A stretch of DNA of 64,000 nucleotides from Helichrysum umbraculigerum. Lineage: Eukaryota; Streptophyta; Magnoliopsida; Asterales; Asteraceae. The DNA lies in contig CATIUR010000004.1 of the NCBI GenBank assembly GCA_949592205.1, forward strand, positions 67,739,837 to 67,803,836. The letters are read 5' to 3'. Under the pieces are notes generated by a model that was not told the origin of the DNA, made no database searches, and saw only the letters and a program-made list of their open reading frames with translations. How positions within the stretch are numbered: position 1 is the stretch's first letter; the number at the start of each line of letters is the position of its first letter. The translations under genes and the position numbers were made by a program. Positions 43,340-53,536 of this stretch are shown here, piece after piece.

Positions 43340-46300
43340 ATGGCTGCACGTGTCACGCTTGCCGATAGCACCAAACCATCAATTGAAGGTCGAGGTGGAC
43401 CCATCAGCTATCCGGTCATCGACGGCGCGTCCTTCGAGCTTAAACATCATATCGTTCAGCTTATCAAGGAATTCTGTCAATTCCATGGTTTACCCCACGA
43501 CGATCCTAACGCCCACATCAACCGATTCATTCAGACTACCAACTCGTATAAGCAAAACGGGGTTGATCAGGATATAGTCCGTCTATACCTATTCCCCTAT
43601 TCGCTTACTCACCACGCTTTGACTTGGTTTGAGGGATTAGAGACCGGCTCTATCACCTCCTGGACGGATATGGCTACAAAATTCCTTACTAAGTACTTTC
43701 CTCCGGCTAAGCAAACCAAGTACAAGAATGACATTATGAACTTCCACCAAGCTCATGATGAGTCTATCTACACAGCATGGGAGAGATACAAGAGTCTGTT
43801 AAACAAATGCCCTAACCACCTTATAGAGAAAACCAGCCAGCTGTGCACGTTTTACAACGGTCTCGCTCCAAACCATCGCACTACCCTTGACGCCGCTGCT
43901 CAGGGCAACTTCATGCAACTCACCGATGAGGAAGCTTGGAACTTGATCGAAAATATGACGATGCACCATCACGACTGGAACTCTGGTGAGCATTCCTCAC
44001 CATCAGCACCGATTGCTGCACCCAATCCATTCCAGACCGAAGCTATCAAGTCTCTGACAGAGAAGATCGAGCACCTGACGAAGCAGATCGGCGAAATGAA
44101 GAAACCATCCCAGCACGCCCATCAAGTTAATGCATGCCAGAACTGTGCCAACCTCCCAACAGAAAGTTATCAGGTTGAGTACGAGGATCCTGCTGACGGA
44201 ACGGTTTACTACGCTCAATTTCCAGCTCGCCAACAAAATCCACCTGGCTTCGCTCGAACCTCTCCGCCTAGGACTAGAGGCACCCAATACCCACCTAGGA
44301 ACCAACCACCCTTTCAGCCCAACTACCAACCTAGGTACCCTTCTTACCAACTACAACCCCAACTTACCTATAACCAACCACTATCATTGACTGCACCCGA
44401 CGCAGCTCAATCAACCGAACCCTCTAAAACTATAGTACCCATTACTAGTACGGATGATACCCTCACTAAGTTCATCCAAGGCCAGCACCAAATTAACCAA
44501 AAGACTAGCGCTAGGCAGGACCAAACCGACCTATTCATTAGGAACCAACTGGCCGTTCTCAAAAATCTTGAGACCCAGATAGGACAGCTAGCCCAACGTA
44601 TTGACTCTAGGCCTCAGGGTAATCTCCCTAGTAACACGGTACAGAACCCACACGTAGAAGAGGCCAAACAGATGAGTACTACAGACAAAAAGGTGGCACC
44701 GAGCCAACCTCCCACTCCTTCTCCGGTGAAGGAAGATACTCCTGTCCCGACGACAGTTGAGTCCCCGTCTGTCCCTACACCACAAAGGGAAGTACGCATC
44801 CCGTTTCCCGGCCGTCTTAAGAAAGCCTATAAGGCTAACGACTTCCGTCTTGATGGAAAGTTCGTGGACACCGTGTCCCGAACCCCTTCCAGTTCAAAAT
44901 ACATCCTGAAACTCTTGTCAACCAAGGATAAGGTACCCGAAGTACCCAATGTCCCACTGAACGCGGAATGTTCAGCTCTTATAAAGAACTCTATCCCTGA
45001 GAAATTAGGTGATAGTGGACGCTTTACCCTTTCCTGTTCGATCTATCACTCGGGCATGATACACTCTCTAGCCGACCTAGGAGCCAGTATCAACTTGATG
45101 CCCTATTCACTTTACACTAGATTGGAATTAGGACCCCTTAAACCGACCAAAATGAGTGTCCAGCTAGCTGACCAATCCATTAGACACCCTAAGGGAATAG
45201 CTAAGAACATCATGGTTCAAGTTGATAAGTTCCTATTTCCCACAGACTTTGTAGTGATGGACATTCAGGAGGATGTCCATATCCCTATCATCTTAGGAAG
45301 ACCATTCTTGAACACCGCACGCACTATCATAGATGTTTATTCTCAGACTATCAGTCTTAGATCTCATGGAGAGACTATCACCTTCAAGATCGATCAAGCT
45401 GATCAGTCTATCACAGAGCATGCGGAGATATGTGCGATTTCGACAGGAAGAGTTACCACGGATGATGATTCTGAACCAGACACCCCTATGTCTGACGAGC
45501 CCATCACGATTACTTCCGACACTGAGGAAGAAGAGATAGAAGATGAGACTGAGGAAGAAGAAGAGGAGATAGAAGAAGAAGAAGAGGAAGAGCCAGAGGA
45601 AGCTACACCGCCACACATTCCTGAGACACACCCTCCGACCGCAGAGATCATGCAGATAGACTATGCTTTGAACTACATCCCTCTGCCGGAGAGCGACTCA
45701 AAGGAACCTTCGATTGACCACTCCTTGGATGATGAGTCTCTACTTAAGCCACATATACCTCCTCGAGGGATTCCACCCCTTGACTCATCCGAGCCTCGAT
45801 CACATTTCGAGCTTGGAGGTACATTTGGATCAGGTGATGATTCTGATTTCCAAGACGAGAGGGATATCGAGATGGACTCTTCCCAGCCAGTATCACAGAT
45901 CACCGACGAGTCTCAGCCACTCACTGACGCTGTTGAGTTTCCAGACACTTCAGCAACCGAGAGTGACGAGGACGATATCGTTCTCATGGATGTTCCGATC
46001 GATACCCGCTCCATTCGCCTTCACCACACTCCAATCATTCTCCCTCCAGTCATTATCCCTCCTCCTACTACAGGAAATACCGAAATCCCAATCGTGTCTG
46101 AACCAGAAGAAATGCTTAGTGCTATTGAAGAACACGAGGAGGATTTCCGAACTCTGATTGCGATTATACAAGATTCTACTATTGAATACACGCAACATCA
46201 GAGGGATATTATTGAGGACATTGAGACTGAATATGAAGTTTATCGAGCCAACTCCTACCTGAGTCCGCAACATCTAGTTAGTCGCATCAACGCCTTCGCC

Positions 46301-47251
46301 AACGACCTCGCAGGAGAATCATCAGACAATGATGAGCCTTTCCCCGATGAAGAGGAATTCTATGAAACACAGAAGACCACGTATGGCAGGGTGTATCAAG
46401 CATTTATCAGGTCCGCATTTCCATATTCACGCCAACAGATGGAGTTTCTCCAAAATTTCAGACACAACATGGATTATGCTACTGGGAACCCTGAAAACGA
46501 AGTAGATGTTCAGCTAATGGCGGATCTCAAGGGACTTCTAGATTCTATGGCCGATAATGATCACATTGACGAGTCCTCACCACACAGGTTTTTCATCAGC
46601 TGCACTATCGAGCATCATGCCGAGATAATTGTCGAAAAGTTAGAACACGTCAGTTCAGACGAGAGAGCACGTGTCATCCCTTCTTCTGTTCCAGAAGGTC
46701 TGACGGTTAACGTTGCATATTTCGTCTCTGAACGACTTAAAGACATTTTCGGTTCTATCCTATGGGAGCAGCCCAGACAGCTATTCCATAATGGGTTACG
46801 TGAGGTTTACAACAGGATGATTAACATCTTCCTGAAACCAGAGCTCACGTATACCGACCATCAGAAACAGCTGATCCAAGGCATATTCAGGTCCATTGAA
46901 GAACTAGGGCAGGACATCAGCAATGCCACTCATGAGGACATCCACCTACGCTTCTTCGGATTTATGGACACCCTACGGACAGATCGACCGGTGCGTGAGA
47001 CGCTTGAGCACGATGGAGCCACCCTTGTGGACACTAATGGACCAATCTCCAAGGCAGTCCAAGATGCTATAATGGATCTTTTATACTTGCAAAGAACTGC
47101 TAAGGAGCATTTCCATACCTATCCTCTTCATGTGGAAAGAATCCCGAACATCACAGAAGTCGTCACACGACATTTTATGAGATTCTACCCACCAAACCCC
47201 AGGACACTTCCATTCCGCATCCCAAGTCCTGGGAGATCCTCTTCTGGCTGA
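43340..47251 (+). CDS. Element H polyprotein: Gag, aspartic protease and helical-unit domain, 1,303 aa from the first ATG
   Basis: The first ATG (43340) gives MAARVTLADSTKPS; the frame is open back to 43196 without an ATG. Numbering here is from 43196. Gag capsid region about 75-265 (ALTWFEGLE, FLTKYFPPAKQTKYKNDI, ESIYTAWERYKSLL). No CCHC knuckle; only a short CQNCAN pair. Pro/Gln-rich linker. Retroviral-type protease about 535-740 with SLADLGASINLMP as the active-site loop and IPIILGRPFLNTA as the second motif. Acidic Glu tract about 775-800. From about 985 to the end is the helical-unit domain, with units opening IEYTQHQRDII, FPYSRQQMEFL and LTYTDHQKQLI at about 993, 1073 and 1215, collinear with the element C protein. 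RT, RNase H and integrase are absent, so the domain sits where pol would be. A frame open over 1,300 codons suggests selection. Confidence 0.88.
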   Translation: MAARVTLADSTKPSIEGRGGPISYPVIDGASFELKHHIVQLIKEFCQFHGLPHDDPNAHINRFIQTTNSYKQNGVDQDIVRLYLFPYSLTHHALTWFEGLETGSITSWTDMATKFLTKYFPPAKQTKYKNDIMNFHQAHDESIYTAWERYKSLLNKCPNHLIEKTSQLCTFYNGLAPNHRTTLDAAAQGNFMQLTDEEAWNLIENMTMHHHDWNSGEHSSPSAPIAAPNPFQTEAIKSLTEKIEHLTKQIGEMKKPSQHAHQVNACQNCANLPTESYQVEYEDPADGTVYYAQFPARQQNPPGFARTSPPRTRGTQYPPRNQPPFQPNYQPRYPSYQLQPQLTYNQPLSLTAPDAAQSTEPSKTIVPITSTDDTLTKFIQGQHQINQKTSARQDQTDLFIRNQLAVLKNLETQIGQLAQRIDSRPQGNLPSNTVQNPHVEEAKQMSTTDKKVAPSQPPTPSPVKEDTPVPTTVESPSVPTPQREVRIPFPGRLKKAYKANDFRLDGKFVDTVSRTPSSSKYILKLLSTKDKVPEVPNVPLNAECSALIKNSIPEKLGDSGRFTLSCSIYHSGMIHSLADLGASINLMPYSLYTRLELGPLKPTKMSVQLADQSIRHPKGIAKNIMVQVDKFLFPTDFVVMDIQEDVHIPIILGRPFLNTARTIIDVYSQTISLRSHGETITFKIDQADQSITEHAEICAISTGRVTTDDDSEPDTPMSDEPITITSDTEEEEIEDETEEEEEEIEEEEEEEPEEATPPHIPETHPPTAEIMQIDYALNYIPLPESDSKEPSIDHSLDDESLLKPHIPPRGIPPLDSSEPRSHFELGGTFGSGDDSDFQDERDIEMDSSQPVSQITDESQPLTDAVEFPDTSATESDEDDIVLMDVPIDTRSIRLHHTPIILPPVIIPPPTTGNTEIPIVSEPEEMLSAIEEHEEDFRTLIAIIQDSTIEYTQHQRDIIEDIETEYEVYRANSYLSPQHLVSRINAFANDLAGESSDNDEPFPDEEEFYETQKTTYGRVYQAFIRSAFPYSRQQMEFLQNFRHNMDYATGNPENEVDVQLMADLKGLLDSMADNDHIDESSPHRFFISCTIEHHAEIIVEKLEHVSSDERARVIPSSVPEGLTVNVAYFVSERLKDIFGSILWEQPRQLFHNGLREVYNRMINIFLKPELTYTDHQKQLIQGIFRSIEELGQDISNATHEDIHLRFFGFMDTLRTDRPVRETLEHDGATLVDTNGPISKAVQDAIMDLLYLQRTAKEHFHTYPLHVERIPNITEVVTRHFMRFYPPNPRTLPFRIPSPGRSSSG

Positions 47252-47264
47252 TCCAAGAGGAAAA

Positions 47265-47311
47265 GTCGAGCCCTCGACTTTAAATAGAAGCGCTTCTCGG
47301 GAGGCAACCCG
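47265..47311 (+). ncRNA. Three consecutive hairpins after the H stop codon
   Basis: GTCGAG-CC-CTCGAC (47265-47278), the 12-bp palindrome AGAAGCGCTTCT (47286-47297) and CGGG-AGGCAA-CCCG (47298-47311), beginning 14 nt after the stop. A related set follows the ORF of G at 54895-54941 with compensating changes. Likely an RNA structure in the element transcript; role unknown. Confidence 0.6.
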
Positions 47312-49632
47312 TGCAATAAGTATCCTTAGTATTAGTATTAATAATATTAGTTTTTAAATTCCAAGAAGTGATATATCTCTGACTATCTTTCACACTTGGG
47401 TATACCAAATGCTTTCAAAACACCACTTCAGCTTTTACCACCTAATCCAGGAAAATAGGAATTAAATTTTATCAAGCCATGTGTTTCGAGCATTTGAGGT
47501 ACTTGCGTGCTACTTTCACGCATTATGCTCGAACTCGTTTAAAAACACATGACTTAAAACTCATTTTGAATTAGAAAACATCTTTTCATCCTGGATTTAG
47601 GCACTTTCAGTAAAAAGCTATAACAAGAAGTCGGTAAAAATATACCCAACGTGTTCACACCTACGAGATATCTTCACAAGAGAGTGAAAGAAGTGTAAAG
47701 ATGGAGGACAAAGCTGCTAATTGTAAATTGCGCACGCCAAAGCCGAAAGATCTACATGGAGCCGCCGCTAAAGAAGAATTCCTGTCAGGATCTCCTCTTC
47801 AGCGCATCTTCCAGAATTCCATCCTTCTACATTCGCTTCAATAGGGGAGTTCTCTCGTTCTCACTCTCGTTTTTGATATGATTGTTAGCTTTAAATTCTC
47901 ATTAAAGTAGTCTATGCCATATCCCCAGCTTATCACTAAGTGTGGGATTCCAGCCCAAAACAAACACTTGAGTAACATTTTCTGATATGTTCAAACTCTA
48001 AGTGTGGGATTTTTCTCAAATCCCAACTCAAGAGAACATTAGGGACAATGTTCCTCTAAGTGTGGGATAGCGGTATAGAATACCTTAGGTTTGCTTGTTT
48101 GATTCTTATTTCCAAAAGCAAACTCGGAAAATGTTCCTCAATTTGTTTAAAAAACTCACTTTTGCTAAAATTTTCAAAATTTTTGAGTTAAAATGTCTTA
48201 AGAAGGAGCATTTTCATATATGAGTAGGGTATTTTGGAAATTAAGAGTAAATAAGATAGGAATTTCTTAGGTCTAAAATGATAATCTAAAAGGGGCATCG
48301 CATGGCTAGGCACAAACAAACCCAAAAACTTGCAGTGAGGTATCTTGAGCCAATATAAGCATTCATCTTTAATGCTTCACTATTCGTTTGTTTGAGTGTG
48401 CCGATGCATGCATCCGGAATTAGAACTTGCTCCTGGTATGCACTTCGAGACCACATTGGTTGAGTACCGTACGCGGTATAGGTGCAGTTAGATGACCTTG
48501 ACATTCCTTAGGATTTAACCCATTTTTATCATATCTCTTCAAGCCCAAAACCCTTCCAACACTCATCTTTAGTGTTGATGATCCACTTAGATAACCCTGT
48601 TGAGCCTTAACCTGTTCGTTTCTTTCAAAACCCTCTAAATCTTAACCCACTTATTCCACACCCACCAAAAATCTTATCTTAGAAATTTTAAACTTGTGGA
48701 AAATGTCATTTAAATGTCCTTTTTGCTTTCACTCCAAATCACAAATACTAGTGTTTACTCAAATTCTCTCGCGTGCGTTCCCTTGATAAATCAAAAATTG
48801 AGAGTTTATGGTGTGAAAAATTGACACCAAGTGAACGCAAAGTCATCAAAAGGATGAAAAAGATGAAAGAAAGAAAAGGATTTCAAAAGGGCAAAAGAAA
48901 GAAACAAAATAAAATCCCTAGAAAAGCCCAAAAATAGAAACAAAAGAAAAAGAAAAAAAAATAGAATAAAGCTAAGTGCTTCAAATCTCTCGAAAATTCC
49001 CGCTCTTATAAAAGTCATAAATTCCTTCGTGTATTTTCAAAAGATAGAAGTCAAAATAGCTATCTTCCCGTACTGTTATCCGTTTCCGTTTTCATTAAAA
49101 AGGTTGTTTAAATAATGTTTTTCAAAAGTTTAGAAGTCCTAAGATAAGCAGAACCCTTTATAACAATTAAAAATTTCCACTTATCCATACCCCGTAACCC
49201 TCACCTGCCATTACAACCCACTTTGAATGTCCTGGGATAGCTAGCACCGTCCTCACCTAAGTGGTGGAGATATTATTCTCGAGCAAGCCTATGACGATGG
49301 ATGTTGCATGACTGGCTTATGAGCGATTTCGTTTGATTAGATTGATAGGTAACCCGAAACACTTCTTGAGTGAATTGAGTGACCACCTTGTGAGATCGCC
49401 TAGTCATGTATATTCCAAGATCGCGAGAATTGAAAGCATGCCTAAGAGAATCATTTCATGCCTCTGAAAGAAATACCTTACTTTCTCTTATTTCCAGGAT
49501 ATGTTACTTGTATATGAAGATGGTTGTTTTTGTTATATTTTGACTCACCCCAAAAATAAACTCGTTTTTTTCAAAATATTTTTCCTAAAAGCAGGTGAGA
49601 ATTTTGAGTTTTGCTTGAGGACAAGCAAAGTC
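47312..49632 (+). other. Element H 3' non-coding region
   Basis: About 2.3 kb with no supported gene; the longest tidy small frame (47701-47844, 47 codons) has no recognisable features. It contains three extra copies of the polypurine word TAAGTGTGGGAT at 47937, 47999 and 48057. Confidence 0.75.
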
Positions 49633-49647
49633 TAAGTGTGGGATATT
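49633..49647 (+). other. Polypurine tract, element H
   Basis: TAAGTGTGGGATATT directly before the 3' LTR, preceded by a TTGAGGACAAGCAAAG block, as in Athila/Tat elements. Confidence 0.85.
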
Positions 49648-52197
49648 TGATGACACGCAAAAAGTCATGTTTTTGTGTGCCATTATCTCACCATTTTAGC
49701 CCAATTATTAATGAAAACACTTAAATATGAACTTAAACATCACATTTCATCATAAGGGCTAAAATATAGACGATGTTTCAAGAATCAATCAAAAAGACCT
49801 AAAAACGAGTAAAATAGAGCACAAACGATCATTGAATCCTCCGTTCACGCATTTAAGCACAAATTGATCTATACTTGGAATTTTGACCTCTAACTTATGT
49901 CATTTTCTTCGTTAGGAAATTACGAAACCGTGAGCGCGAGAATCACTCAAAACGGATAAACGACGAAGAAGTTACGCCCGAACGAAGAAACGAAGAACCG
50001 AAGAATCAGGATACGGGAGAGCTAGACCGTATACGGCCAAACTAGACCGTATACGGCCTAGCACAGACCGTATACGGCCTAGCTAGACCGTATACGGCCT
50101 AGCACAGCCGTATACGGCTTGTGTTCTCCCGTATTCACCCTACGTTCTCCCGTATACGCTCCAGTTCTCCCGTATTTGCCCTAGCTCAACCGTATCGTGC
50201 GTTTAGGCGATTAAAATCTGATTTTTATTCGGGTTTGCGATACGGTTGTGCGTTTGAAGTTTTGGATACGGTCTACGGATACGGTTGTGCGAGTTCTATA
50301 TATAGAGGCTTCATTTCTTCATTTTAAAAAATCAACACACTATCCACACATTCAAGAATCACTCCAACAATCACTCTTTTACGTTTTTAATTTCTTAGTT
50401 TAGTTAGTAGATTTCTCTCTCTAGCACTACTCTTAGGAGTTAGAGGAGAAATATTAGGATATAATTAGTCGTAGATTAGCGGCTAGTTAGAAGGGGCAAT
50501 ATTGTAATATCGCTTGGCGCGTACTAGAAGTTCTGCTCGTGTAACGTTCAAGTTGTATTCAGCTACGCTCTTATTACGGTTATATCTATCCTTTATCTAT
50601 TTCATTATGATGATTGTTATTACTGTTGTCATGCTAGATTTAGGATTGGTTGCCATGATTAGCGAGTAGTGATATTGCGTGTTTGCTATGACGTAGTTAG
50701 TCGTAAATTGGTTGGAATGATGCTATGAAAATTAGTGCTTTGATTTACTTTCTGTTTATGATTTTAAACCTATTAAACTAATCGCCTTTCGACCAGTAAA
50801 CGTGATTACGGCCTTAATGATGGGACGTCGCGAACCCCATCAAAGGTACTTAGTTATCTGTGTCAAACATGAACATGGTCTGATTTGTTAATCGTGTAAA
50901 TATCGCTTTCTAAATGAACGCTAAGTACATCGTCATCGTGGAAACACTGCTTTCTAATTTGAACGCAAAGTACACTGTGGCTATGGAAATATGGTTTTCA
51001 AACTGAACGCTAAGTACACTGGAGCCGTGGAAATAATGCTTTCTATTCTGAACGCAAAGTACACTGTATCCGTGGAAATATGGTTTTCTAACTGAACGTG
51101 AATATTACACTGTTGACAAGTTAGGGATTTATTGGGACTTAAAAGTAAGGGCTGGTTTATATCATAGATGGATAATATTATGCTTAAATACAAACTTAGT
51201 TAAGTAGTCTGGGTTAGCCTTTGTGAAGCAATGTAAGGTACCGTAAGTCGGTTGATTACTCTGTATAGCGTCGACAACACCTCCGGTGTAGTTAATACGT
51301 GGAAGCCGAGGAAAAACCGCAGTTACTAAGCCTTGTAGAATAACGGCAAATCTGTGATCAGTAGAGCTGGTACCGACTAGGTCCTTGGTTCATCAATGGA
51401 AACACTTTCAGTGGAGTACAGTGTGGTAATCACGGAAAGAGTCGTTGCTATCAGTCTATGTGAATCACCGAATCATGACCCAACACCCAGACTCACTAAA
51501 CCATCAATAGAAAGTAATCAAGCACACTCTATAAACTTGGTCTTAAATGTTTTATTTAAATTAGATATTATTGTGGGGTTAAGAAAGGTCGGACATCGAG
51601 TTGGTTTGTTGCCTTATTCATGCACCCAGGGTTTCATCCCAGATAAGGGTCACTATACCTTCACCGGTTAGTGTTGTGGGCTGGATAAACTACTCCGATC
51701 AGAATCAAGATAGCCTAGTCGCTCAGTGACATACTGATCGAGAACTCTATCAGTAGGGGGCTAGTGCTTACTCCACAGATACCTGAAATAAATAAAATAC
51801 AAACCTTTAGAACATGTTTTCATACATCATACATCATTCCAATCAATAAGGCTACCGAAATCATAGCAAACACCCTCTCTAGATTATCTGCTATCTACAT
51901 TTACTTTATCTGCTTTAATTTACATTTCCTGCCTAAGTATAAAAAACCAAAAACAAAACCACCAATCAAAAATCTTTTAAAAACCCGCTAGATTGATAAG
52001 TACGCCTGTTTCGTCCACGATCCACAATACACTGACTCAGAGAACGACCCTAGGTCATCCTTGCTGCTATACACCAATAGTAACTAGGTATACTTAGGCC
52101 CCGCAAATATAAATTTTAAAACCCTCTGATCGCCGCTCTAAACGAGAGGTCCGCAACGACGCGAGTAAAATCGCGACCGACCGTTCGGGCGGCATCA
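49648..52197 (+). repeat. Element H 3' LTR
   Basis: 2,550 bp, near-identical to 40540-43089. It keeps all five palindromes (50027-50117). The duplication AGACC follows at 52198-52202. Confidence 0.95.
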
Positions 52198-52202
52198 AGA
52201 CC

Positions 52203-53300
52203 CTAGAATATGGCCTAGGAACCAATATAACTGTGGAAATGTTACAGTACACCGTCTGTCCACCCCTGGAACTGAAGCTATGGAAACATTTCGACATAGT
52301 ACACCGTACCTGTACCTAGGGGTAAAAGCTACAACATATCCCTGGTTACAAAGGATCTGTGGAACTGTTTAAGTGTAGTACATCGTGAACGGTGCCTAGT
52401 GTGGTACGCTGTGGAATGAGTATGCATTGTACACCGTTGGTGTTCCTAGGGCTGAATGACTGATTGCAAAGGAGAGTCTAGATCATGACAGAAGTAATTG
52501 AACTAATCAAACGTAAGGAATGAGTCTAGTGATGAAAGTCAAGCCCAGCAGTGGTTCAGAGTTCTTAAAACCCCTAGACTCTACAAAACTGATAGTTTAG
52601 AATAACAAAGTAATGATCTGAACATGTTTAGGAGATGGCATTTACATTTAGGTGTTAAGAACGGTCAGAATAACCCAATGGGCAGTCTGTTACCTTATTC
52701 CTGCACCCTTCAAGGGTCACTGGTCCAAAAGACAGTGTGGGGGGTTGAGCAGCCTGTTCTGATCAGAATCACGATAGCCTAGGTGCTCAGTGACATACGG
52801 ATTCTGGTAATTAACTAGAATAAGTAGGGACCTAGTGTTTACACCCATAATGCATTTGTCTATTAACTGAAAATGTCCCCAATTATCTTTATAATAAGCA
52901 TCATCCCGACAACCGATTATCAAAGTTTCAACTGCCGCAATTCTCTATCTGTCTACCTAGCTACCGATTCTCCTCTATCTTTTATTTTACTGCACGTAGT
53001 TAATTAATTAAATTAGAAAACTAAAACACCAAAAACCTACCTACTTGCACAAAACCATCCTAAAAGTGAACCCTATCTTTGGCATCGCTTCGTTTCAATT
53101 CGCTCCGATTTAAGAACGACCTCGAGTTATACTTGCTGCTTACTCACCCTGTGTAGTAGGTAGTATTTATAAGTTGAGCCCCAGCTCTTTATAAATTTAA
53201 AACTCACTGATCCAGCCAAGCGGTGGTTAAGTCCTGCTGACGACAAGGACGGTTCACTCCCAAGGTGAGCTAAAGAGACCCGATCGTTGGGCTGGCATCA
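52203..53300 (+). repeat. Element G 5' LTR, second part
   Basis: It resumes the G LTR after H and ends GGCTGGCATCA before the primer site. It is scattered with GTACACCGT and GTGGAAA words (for example 52250, 52300 and 52430). Confidence 0.85.
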
Positions 53301-53306
53301 AGTTTT

Positions 53307-53324
53307 TGGCGCCGCTGCCGGGGA
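53307..53324 (+). other. Primer binding site (Asp tRNA), element G
   Basis: TGGCGCCGCTGCCGGGGA, identical to that of H, 6 bp after the LTR. Confidence 0.92.
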
Positions 53325-53536
53325 TCGTAGAGCGTTACGATTCTGAAGTCGCCTTAGATAAGATAAGCCTTTAGGAGATCCTTTTCGTATAGGTTGTCCA
53401 CAACTTATCCGAAAGTTACTTTCTTTAGAATAAATTAGCTTAATTTAGAATAAAATAAAAAAATCCAAAAATATCTTTCTACGATTCGCCGCCTTCCTAT
53501 TCCATTTCTCCATTCGCCAGCAAAACGACTGAAGAA

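Larger units (their letters stand above)
40540..52197 (+). mobile_element. Element H: young non-autonomous Asp-primed Ty3/gypsy (Gag-protease-helical-unit)
   Basis: 11,658 bp with two 2,550-bp LTRs, an Asp-tRNA primer site at 43096-43113, a polypurine tract at 49633-49647 and a perfect AGACC duplication (40535-40539 and 52198-52202). By eye the LTRs differ at about seven sites, all transitions. The interior has one long ORF and 2.4 kb of 3' non-coding sequence; RT, RNase H and integrase are missing. Confidence 0.92.

Noticed and set aside
47701..47844. 47-codon small gene in the H 3' region
   Set aside because: Starts with ATG but has no recognisable features, and nothing supports translation.
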